Shown here: positions 1 through 4,642 of the stretch, piece by piece
Position numbering within the stretch: the stretch's first letter is position 1
Layout: each line of letters starts with the position of its first letter
NCBI GenBank assembly: GCA_946886845.1
Contig: CAMPJH010000070.1
Span: forward strand, 1 to 7,600
From: an uncultured Sphingomonas sp.
Lineage (GTDB): Bacteria; Pseudomonadota; Alphaproteobacteria; Sphingomonadales; Sphingomonadaceae
Length of the DNA: 7,600 bases
Reading direction: 5' to 3'
Made by a program: the position numbers and the translations under genes
Notes under the pieces: generated by a model
What the model saw: the letters and a program-made list of their open reading frames with translations, nothing else
Database searches by the model: none
What the model was told of the DNA's origin: nothing

Positions 1-339
1 AATCTCGGCCTTCTGTTCTGGCTTAGCCTGATCCCGTTCGTGATCCGCTGGATCGGCGAGGCAGGCGTCACCGCAATGCCGGTCGCGGCGTTCGGTATTG
101 TGCTGATCTTCGCCGCCCTCGCCTACCTTCTGCTTGAGCGAGCGCTGATTGCCGCCGAGGGCGAGGAATCGGCAATAGCCAAGGCGGTGGGGGCAAAGCG
201 CAAGGAGTGGCTGAGCCTTGCCTTTTACCTGGTGGCGATCATTGCCGCCTTCTTCTCTCCGTGGCTGTCGGTAGCGATCTACGCCATCGTCTCGGCGACC
301 TGGCTGGTTCCCGACCGACGTTTCGAGCGCCGCTTGTAA
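1..339 (+). CDS. DUF1211/TMEM175-type membrane protein, 3' part only
   Basis: The reading frame is open from the first base and ends at TAA (337-339), so 112 C-terminal residues are visible and the start lies upstream. Three hydrophobic segments can be seen: one at the window edge ([12 protein letters not shown]), one around [16 protein letters not shown], and one around [21 protein letters not shown] charged loop ([10 protein letters not shown]...KRKEW) separates the last two. The tail ends in a basic PDRRFERRL. This pattern, with the 'LIPF' and 'SPWL' segments, resembles the C-terminal repeat of bacterial DUF1211 proteins, homologues of the lysosomal TMEM175 potassium channel. A role in inner-membrane cation conductance is family knowledge; nothing visible here proves it, and the N-terminal filter region is outside the window. 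The start is unknown; a GTG at 40 is only an internal codon. Confidence 0.72.
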   Translation, partial: NLGLLFWLSLIPFVIRWIGEAGVTAMPVAAFGIVLIFAALAYLLLERALIAAEGEESAIAKAVGAKRKEWLSLAFYLVAIIAAFFSPWLSVAIYAIVSATWLVPDRRFERRL

Positions 340-345
340 GCGGCG
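328..345. repeat. Perfect 8-bp palindrome over the stop codon of the DUF1211-type gene
   Basis: CGCCGCTT (328-335) and AAGCGGCG (338-345) are exact reverse complements separated by GT. The RNA would form a stable GC-rich hairpin with about 6-7 pairs and a small loop. It covers the TAA stop at 337-339. No T-run follows on either strand, so a classical intrinsic terminator is not supported. It could still weaken read-through or protect the 3' end. It also contains the -35-like element of the proposed hslV promoter. Confidence 0.55.
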
Positions 346-361
346 GGGCGGGGTCCCACCT
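333..361 (+). promoter_or_regulatory. Candidate sigma-32 (RpoH) heat-shock promoter for hslV
   Basis: CTTGTAA (333-339) differs at one position from the sigma-32 -35 consensus CTTGAAA. CCCACCT (355-361) differs at one specified position from the -10 consensus CCCATNT. The spacer is 15 bp, inside the accepted range. Transcription would begin around 367-369, giving a leader of about 20 nt before the TTG at 389. That fits the 389 start better than the TTG at 377. hslVU is a classical RpoH target in other Proteobacteria. The match was read by eye and has no statistical score. Confidence 0.5.
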
Positions 362-378
362 CGTTTACGAACGAAATT

Positions 379-383
379 GGAGA
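379..383 (+). promoter_or_regulatory. Ribosome binding site that selects the hslV start
   Basis: GGAGA lies 5 nt before the TTG at 389, a normal Shine-Dalgarno distance. The same bases sit inside the coding frame if translation began at the earlier TTG (377), which has no purine-rich motif in front. This favours 389. A short inverted repeat, TCGTT/AACGA (361-365 and 370-374), sits just upstream. Confidence 0.55.
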
Positions 384-388
384 CGAAG

Positions 389-928
389 TTGGACAGCTGG
401 CACGGCACGACCATCCTCGGGGTGAAAAAGAACGGCCGAACCGTCATCGCCGGCGACGGCCAGGTGTCGCTCGGCAACACGGTGATCAAGCCCAACGCGA
501 AGAAGGTCCGGCGAATCGGCGAGGAGGGCAGCGTCGTCGCCGGCTTCGCCGGGGCGACCGCCGACGCTTTCACCTTGTTCGAGCGGCTCGAAAAGAAGCT
601 CGAGCAATATAACGGCCAGCTGCTGCGCTCCGCCGTCGAGCTCGCCAAGGACTGGCGGATGGACAAATATCTGCGCAACCTCGAGGCGATGATGATCGTC
701 GCCGACAAGGAAACGATGTTGATCCTGACCGGCAACGGCGACGTTCTGGAGCCCGAAGGCGGCATCGCGGCGATCGGCTCGGGCGGCAATTATGCGCTCG
801 CCGCGGCGCGCGCCTTGTCCGAATATGAGCCCGACCCGGAAGTGCTGGCGCGCCGGGCGATGGCGATCGCCGCCGAGGTCTGTGTCTTCACCAACGACCA
901 GCTGACCATCGAGACGGTTGAAGCCTGA
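389..928 (+). CDS. hslV: HslV, peptidase subunit of the HslVU (ClpQY) protease
   Basis: Threonine peptidase that forms a double-hexamer chamber in the cytosol and degrades proteins unfolded by the HslU ATPase. From the TTG at 389 the protein is 179 residues, close to family length. The chain opens [10 protein letters not shown], so a six-residue propeptide would be cleaved to expose the catalytic Thr at residue 7. Counting from that Thr, Asp17 (in GDGQ) and Lys33 (in NAKKVRR) fall at the expected active-site positions. Other family blocks are visible: [30 protein letters not shown]-type, [16 protein letters not shown] and VCVFTNDQ. The alternative TTG at 377 would add four residues but lacks a ribosome site. 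hslU follows only after an intervening oxidase gene, 24 bp downstream. A sigma-32-like promoter lies directly upstream. Confidence 0.97.
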   Translation: MDSWHGTTILGVKKNGRTVIAGDGQVSLGNTVIKPNAKKVRRIGEEGSVVAGFAGATADAFTLFERLEKKLEQYNGQLLRSAVELAKDWRMDKYLRNLEAMMIVADKETMLILTGNGDVLEPEGGIAAIGSGGNYALAAARALSEYEPDPEVLARRAMAIAAEVCVFTNDQLTIETVEA

Positions 929-952
929 CTTCAAGTCGCTAGGGTCCGCAGA

Positions 953-2041
953 GTGCAGCTGGACCGTCGAACCTTCGCCGCTGGGTCGGCCGCATTGCTG
1001 TCGGGCTGCGCGACGGTCGGCACTCGGCCTAATTCTCTCGTTGGTTGCACGCCTCTCGCGCCGGTCAAGGTCGACGCGGCTCGTGTCATCCGGACCGTCG
1101 CGGGCCTAAGGCCCTACCGCCGCCAGGGCTTCGTCGTTCGCGCCGAATCGCTCGGGCAGAAACGGCTCGTCCACAATTACGGCCACGGCGGCGCCGGCAT
1201 CACTTTGTCCTGGGGCAGCTCGAAGCTGGCGATCGACCTCGGGCTTCCCGGCCATAGCGGACCGGTGGCGGTGCTTGGCGCTGGAGTCATGGGCCTGTCG
1301 ACCGCGCGGCTGGTCCAGGACGCGGGCTTTCCGGTGACTATCTACACTGCGGCCCTGCCGCCCGACACCACGTCGAACATCGCCGGCGGGCAATTCCATC
1401 CATTCGCGCTGTTTCGCGAGGATTCGATCACGCCGCAGTGGAAGGCGCAATTCCTGAGGGCGCTCGAATATAGCTGGCGCCGCTTCCAGATCATGGTCGG
1501 CGACGACTACGGGATCCGCTGGCTGCCGACCTATGACGAAGGCGACAATCCCGACCATTATACGGCTGACTATCCGCCGATAAACCGTGTCCTGTCGCCT
1601 GCCGAATTCCCGTTCCCGCTCGACCATGTGGTCCGCTACGACACGCTCTACATCGAAACCGGCCGGTACCTGAGGCAGATGCTCCGCGACTTCGAGCTCG
1701 CCGGGGGCGACATCAAGGTTCGCCGATTCACGACTCCGGCGGACATCGCGACACTGCCGGAACCGATCGTCTTCAATTGTACGGGCCTGGGATCGCGAGA
1801 GCTGTTCGGCGACATGGACCTGCACCCGGCGCGCGGGCAGCTGGCGATCCTGCTTCCGCAGCCCGAAGTGCGTTACGCCTACATGGGCAGCTCCGGATAT
1901 ATGTTCCCGCGAGCCGACGGGATCGTTCTCGGCGGCACGTTCGAGCTCGACGAATGGGATCCCAATCCCGACCCGGCGCAGATCGCGAGCATCCTTGCTT
2001 CGCACAAGCGCTTTTTCGACGGTTTCCGCTGCACAGCTTGA
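953..2041 (+). CDS. Circularly permuted D-amino-acid-oxidase-like FAD oxidoreductase, putative Tat lipoprotein
   Basis: A 362-residue flavoprotein of the DAO/DAAO family with its motifs in rotated order. Residues 1-19 form a signal: twin Arg (DRRTFAAG, 4-11), a short hydrophobic stretch and lipobox LSGC with Cys19. Residues about 46-88 match the C-terminal end of classical DAAO: GLRP (Arg53 aligns with the carboxylate-binding Arg283 of pig DAAO), then HNYGHGG (74-80) and ITLSWG. Only then comes the dinucleotide motif GAGVMG (109-114), which is N-terminal in normal DAAOs, followed by TTSNIAGGQFHPF (139-151), the NCTG block (275-278), HPARGQ (291-296), SGYMFP (Tyr316 aligns with Tyr228) and LGGTFEL (326-332). 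The chain stops just where classical DAAO would enter the Arg segment. The lid Tyr224 equivalent appears absent (Gly312). The start is GTG with AGGG at 941-944, 8 nt upstream. Oxidation of an amine or D-amino acid is inferred; the substrate is unknown. The gene uses more rare codons (CTA, ATA, TGT) than hslU. Confidence 0.85.
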   Translation: MQLDRRTFAAGSAALLSGCATVGTRPNSLVGCTPLAPVKVDAARVIRTVAGLRPYRRQGFVVRAESLGQKRLVHNYGHGGAGITLSWGSSKLAIDLGLPGHSGPVAVLGAGVMGLSTARLVQDAGFPVTIYTAALPPDTTSNIAGGQFHPFALFREDSITPQWKAQFLRALEYSWRRFQIMVGDDYGIRWLPTYDEGDNPDHYTADYPPINRVLSPAEFPFPLDHVVRYDTLYIETGRYLRQMLRDFELAGGDIKVRRFTTPADIATLPEPIVFNCTGLGSRELFGDMDLHPARGQLAILLPQPEVRYAYMGSSGYMFPRADGIVLGGTFELDEWDPNPDPAQIASILASHKRFFDGFRCTA

Positions 2042-2058
2042 AGCGCGGCGGCTGCGCT
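2042..2058. repeat. Small inverted repeat between the oxidase gene and hslU
   Basis: AGCGC (2042-2046) and GCGCT (2054-2058) are reverse complements around a 7-nt loop, right after the oxidase stop codon (2039-2041). There is no T-run, so it is not a convincing terminator. It may be a chance product of GC-rich DNA. The 33-bp gap contains no clear promoter, so hslU is likely transcribed with the genes before it. Confidence 0.25.
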
Positions 2059-2074
2059 CCAATCTAGCTGGCGC

Positions 2075-3421
2075 ATGAACTACCAATCCCCAATCCATGA
2101 GGGCGGCGGGACCGACTTGCTCAAGGATAAGCTGACCCCCAAGGCGATCGTTGCCGCGCTTGACGAGCATATCGTCGGCCAGGACGACGCCAAGAAGGCG
2201 GTCGCGGTCGCGCTTCGCAACCGCTGGCGTCGCCAGCAGCTGAGCCCCGAGCTTCGCGACGAGGTGACGCCCAAGAACATCCTGATGATCGGCCCCACGG
2301 GGTGCGGCAAGACCGAGATCAGCCGGCGGCTGGCCAGGCTCGCCGATGCGCCGTTCGTCAAGGTCGAGGCGACCAAGTTCACCGAGGTCGGCTATGTCGG
2401 CCGCGACGTCGAGCAGATCGCCCGTGACCTGGTCGAGGAAGCGGTCCGGCTCGAGCGCGAACGGCGGCGCGAGCGGGTCCGCAAGGGCGCCGAGGAAGCG
2501 GCGATGGAGCGGCTGCTCGACGCGCTGACCGGCAAGGGGTCGAGCACCGCCACTCGCGACAGCTTCAGGCAGCGCTTCGCCGAGGGCAGCCTCGCCACCG
2601 CCGAGGTCGAGATCGAGGTTCACGAAGCGCCGTCGATGCCATTCGACATCCCCGGAATGGGCGGCCAGGTCGGGGTCCTCAACCTGACCGAGATGATGGG
2701 CAAGGCGTTCGGCCAGGGCCCGGCCAAGCGCCGCAAGCTCAAGGTGCCGGACGCCTTCGCCCGGCTGACCGAGGAAGAGGCCGACAAGAGGCTCGATCCC
2801 GACGACATCAACCGGATCGCGCTTGCCGACGCCGAGGCCAACGGCATCGTCTTCCTCGACGAAATCGACAAGATCGCGGTCAGCGACGTTCGCGGCGGGT
2901 CGGTCAGCCGAGAGGGCGTCCAGCGCGACCTTCTGCCGCTGATCGAAGGCACGACGGTGGCGACCAAATACGGGCCGCTCAAGACCGACCATATCCTGTT
3001 CATCGCCTCGGGTGCTTTCCACACCGCCAAGCCGTCCGATTTGCTTCCCGAGCTTCAGGGCCGGCTGCCGATCCGGGTCGAGCTCAAGGCGCTGACCGAA
3101 GCGGATTTCGTCCGCATCCTGTCGCAGACCCGCGCCAGCCTGACCGAGCAATATCAGGCGCTGCTCGGCACCGAGGGCGTCGAGATCAAGTTCGATGACG
3201 GCGGCATCGCCGCGCTGGCGAAAATCGCCGCCGAGGTGAACGAGGCGATCGAGAATATCGGCGCCCGCCGGCTGCAGACGGTGATGGAGAAATTGCTCGA
3301 GGACGTCAGCTTCTCGGCCGAGGAGCGCCGCGGCGAAACGCTGACCGTCGACGCCGCCTTCGTCGAAGGCCAGCTCGCCGGAATCGCAAGGAACGCCGAC
3401 CTCAGCCGCTACGTGCTCTGA
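2075..3421 (+). CDS. hslU: HslU, AAA+ unfoldase subunit of the HslVU (ClpQY) protease
   Basis: Hexameric AAA+ ATPase that unfolds substrates and feeds them into HslV. From the ATG at 2075 it has 448 residues, slightly above the usual length. Visible elements: the N-terminal [16 protein letters not shown] box (21-36), Walker A GPTGCGKT (73-80), the pore loop GYVG (106-109), the charged and variable I-domain (about 110-240), Walker B IVFLDEID (258-265), the ELQGR segment (326-330) carrying the arginine-finger Arg, sensor-2 GARR (396-399), and the C-terminal DLSRYVL tail that docks into HslV. The ATG has only a weak ribosome site. A TTG at 2117 (residue 15), preceded by GGCGGGA, would give a length nearer the family norm, so the first 14 residues ([11 protein letters not shown]...) are doubtful. 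The 3' end overlaps the convergent minus-strand gene by 13 bp. Confidence 0.97.
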   Translation: MNYQSPIHEGGGTDLLKDKLTPKAIVAALDEHIVGQDDAKKAVAVALRNRWRRQQLSPELRDEVTPKNILMIGPTGCGKTEISRRLARLADAPFVKVEATKFTEVGYVGRDVEQIARDLVEEAVRLERERRRERVRKGAEEAAMERLLDALTGKGSSTATRDSFRQRFAEGSLATAEVEIEVHEAPSMPFDIPGMGGQVGVLNLTEMMGKAFGQGPAKRRKLKVPDAFARLTEEEADKRLDPDDINRIALADAEANGIVFLDEIDKIAVSDVRGGSVSREGVQRDLLPLIEGTTVATKYGPLKTDHILFIASGAFHTAKPSDLLPELQGRLPIRVELKALTEADFVRILSQTRASLTEQYQALLGTEGVEIKFDDGGIAALAKIAAEVNEAIENIGARRLQTVMEKLLEDVSFSAEERRGETLTVDAAFVEGQLAGIARNADLSRYVL

Positions 3422-4134
3422 GCGGTCCTCGGGTAGCGCCACAGCAATCCGCTGGTGAACGGCGGCCAGAGGCTGGTTTTGATGCCGGCGAGGCGCAGCT
3501 TGTGGGCGGCCCAGGTGTTGCAGGTGCTGAGCGCGCTGAACCGGCCGCCGCTCCGGTAAAAGGCGTCGCAGCAGCCGTAGCCGGGATGGTCGACGCGGAT
3601 CGGCCGGCCGTCGGCCCCCAGCTGGAAATCGGCGCGGATCGCCGCCCATAGCCGCCGGTATTCCTCGGGCCGCAGCCGGACGGCGCGCACCGCGTAGGAC
3701 GGGTCGGTGACCCAGCCGACGTGCATCACCCGGCGGCTTCCGGTCAGCGCCGCCCAGACTGTCTTCGGCCGCAAGTCCCACCAGGTCGGCGTCTCGAGAT
3801 AGACCTGCTCCTCGCCGGAGCCGAACGCGACCCATTCCGGAGCGGTCTCGAACAAGGTTCCGGTGTCGCCTAGGTCGACGAACTGGCCCCAGTCGAGCCC
3901 CTGCGCCCGTGCCGGCATGATGATGTCGGCATGGACTCCATTGTCCGCCAGATAGATGGTGGTCCCCTGATCGGGCTCGCTCCAGCCGCGGTTCACCGGG
4001 ATCAGCGATCCGGCGAGGGCGGCAACCAGGTATAGTGCCGGGATCGCCAGGAGGATGGTCAGGATGCGCCCGGCTAGATTGGTCTTCGTCCGCCGCCGCC
4101 TCGATCTCCGCCGCTTCGTCTTGCCTTCGCCCAT
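3409..4134 (-). CDS. DUF2459/TIGR02117-type membrane-anchored protein
   Basis: Conserved protein of unknown function, 241 residues from the ATG at 4134 to a TAG at 3409-3411. The first 23 residues are strongly basic ([13 protein letters not shown]), then one hydrophobic helix (about 24-44) anchors it, with the body probably periplasmic by the positive-inside rule. Blocks typical of the family as I recall it: [10 protein letters not shown] (65-74), [20 protein letters not shown] (101-120), MHVGWV (137-142), [11 protein letters not shown] (183-193) and [16 protein letters not shown] (203-218). An open frame continues upstream through the antisense of the tRNA, but nothing there looks coding, so 4134 is preferred; AGGCAGG sits just upstream. 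His68 plus Cys205 in a 'TCNTW...AGI' context recalls permuted NlpC/P60-like papain folds, as inference only. It is convergent with hslU and divergent from the tRNA. Confidence 0.85.
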   Translation of the reverse strand: MGEGKTKRRRSRRRRTKTNLAGRILTILLAIPALYLVAALAGSLIPVNRGWSEPDQGTTIYLADNGVHADIIMPARAQGLDWGQFVDLGDTGTLFETAPEWVAFGSGEEQVYLETPTWWDLRPKTVWAALTGSRRVMHVGWVTDPSYAVRAVRLRPEEYRRLWAAIRADFQLGADGRPIRVDHPGYGCCDAFYRSGGRFSALSTCNTWAAHKLRLAGIKTSLWPPFTSGLLWRYPRTAQST

Positions 4135-4155
4135 GCGCCTGCCTAGATGCGCCTC

Positions 4156-4173
4156 GCCGTTAAATACAACGGC
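4156..4173. promoter_or_regulatory. Perfect inverted repeat in the divergent region between the DUF2459 gene and tRNA-Pro
   Basis: GCCGTT (4156-4161) and AACGGC (4168-4173) are exact reverse complements around AAATAC. This AT-rich core is the least GC-rich spot of the 44-bp gap and could serve as a -10 element: TAAATA at 4161-4166 toward the tRNA, or TATTTA on the opposite strand. No good -35 hexamer was found for either. It may be an operator over the promoter, or chance. The site is seen directly; the role is inferred. Confidence 0.35.
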
Positions 4174-4178
4174 ATAGT

Positions 4179-4255
4179 CGGGGCGTAGCGCAGCCTGGTA
4201 GCGCATCACACTGGGGGTGTGGAGGTCGCTGGTTCGAATCCAGTCGCCCCGACCA
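4179..4255 (+). tRNA. tRNA-Pro with anticodon GGG, CCA encoded
   Basis: 77 nt that fold into a full cloverleaf. The acceptor CGGGGCG (4179-4185) pairs with CGCCCCG (4245-4251). The D-arm is GCGC/GCGC (4188-4191 and 4201-4204). The anticodon stem is TCACA/TGTGG, with loop CTGGGGG (4211-4217) and anticodon GGG at 4213-4215. The variable loop is AGGTC. The T-arm has loop TTCGAAT. The discriminator is A4252, followed by genomic CCA (4253-4255). It reads the proline codons CCC and CCU. yajC starts 28 bp downstream with no terminator between, so the two may share a transcript. Confidence 0.97.
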
Positions 4256-4264
4256 TCCCGCAAA

Positions 4265-4280
4265 CGAAAGCCGTCTTTCG
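4265..4280 (+). repeat. Hairpin between tRNA-Pro and yajC
   Basis: CGAAAG (4265-4270) and CTTTCG (4275-4280) are perfect reverse complements around a CCGT tetraloop. It ends 3 nt before the yajC ATG (4284) and starts 9 nt after the tRNA 3' end. No T-run follows, so termination is unlikely. Possible roles are a processing signal for the tRNA 3' end or a structure that limits ribosome access to yajC, which has no obvious Shine-Dalgarno outside this hairpin. Confidence 0.45.
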
Positions 4281-4283
4281 CGA

Positions 4284-4628
4284 ATGACCAGCACAACCTT
4301 CTTCAGTCTGACCGCCGCCGCTGGAGCCGCCGATGCCGGCGGCGCTTCGGCGTTCCTGATCGGCATCCTGCCGTGGCTCCTCATCTTCGTCATCTTCTAC
4401 ATGCTGATGATCCGCCCGCAGCAGAGGCGGGCCAAGGAGCATGCGGCCCAGATCGCCGCCGTCAAAAAGGGTGACGAGGTGGTCACCGGCGGCGGGCTCC
4501 GCGGCCGGGTGACCAAGGTCATGGATGCCGAGGTCGAGGTCGAGATCGCCCAAGGTGTCAAGGTCCGCGCCGTCAAGTCGACTCTGAGCCAGGTTCTGCA
4601 GCCGGCCACCAAGCCGGCCAACGACTAA
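4284..4628 (+). CDS. yajC: YajC, Sec translocon accessory subunit
   Basis: A 114-residue single-pass inner-membrane protein that associates with SecDF near SecYEG. After a short N-terminus rich in Ala and Thr comes one hydrophobic helix (about 24-42, [19 protein letters not shown]), then the family hallmark [11 protein letters not shown] (43-53) and a cytosolic domain with [14 protein letters not shown] and a V/E-rich strand. Length and order match the family. The start at ATG 4284 has no clear Shine-Dalgarno, and a hairpin lies directly before it. It is the first gene of yajC-secD-secF. The usual queuosine genes upstream (tgt, queA in enterics) are replaced here by tRNA-Pro. Confidence 0.95.
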   Translation: MTSTTFFSLTAAAGAADAGGASAFLIGILPWLLIFVIFYMLMIRPQQRRAKEHAAQIAAVKKGDEVVTGGGLRGRVTKVMDAEVEVEIAQGVKVRAVKSTLSQVLQPATKPAND

Positions 4629-4635
4629 AGGCCGG
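4614..4635 (+). promoter_or_regulatory. Hairpin pairing the end of yajC with the secD ribosome site
   Basis: CCGGCC (4614-4619) and GGCCGG (4630-4635) are perfect reverse complements. The 10-nt loop holds the yajC stop codon TAA (4626-4628). The 3' arm overlaps the GGGA (4634-4637) that serves secD at GTG 4643. Closed, it would mask the secD start. A ribosome finishing yajC would open it, which would couple the two translations. The pairing is seen; the coupling is inferred. Another GCCGGCC at 4601-4607 could compete for the same arm. Confidence 0.4.
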
Positions 4636-4642
4636 GACGAGC

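Noticed and set aside
328..345. Intrinsic terminator after the DUF1211-type gene
   Set aside because: The hairpin is perfect but no T-run follows on either strand, so it is listed only as a palindrome.
365..934. 189-codon minus-strand frame over hslV
   Set aside because: hslV on the plus strand keeps all catalytic residues; the antisense frame is a codon-bias artefact.
953..2041. Oxidase gene as a misassembled or truncated DAAO
   Set aside because: One continuous frame with its own start, ribosome site and signal sequence; every DAAO motif occurs once and the ends are clean, which fits a permutation better than truncation.
1106..3835. Long open frame (909 codons) on the minus strand across the oxidase gene, hslU and part of the DUF2459 gene
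   Set aside because: It lies antisense to clear genes with family motifs, its translation is low-complexity (rich in Arg, Gly, Asp, Leu) and resembles no family. Long antisense frames are common in GC-rich DNA.
4179..4255. tRNA-Pro as an integration site for a mobile element
   Set aside because: No repeat of the tRNA 3' end, no integrase and no foreign genes; normal yajC follows directly.
4135..4296. N-terminal extension of the DUF2459 protein through the antisense of tRNA-Pro
   Set aside because: The extension is only the reverse of the tRNA and its flank. ATG 4134 gives a proper basic N-terminus plus membrane helix.
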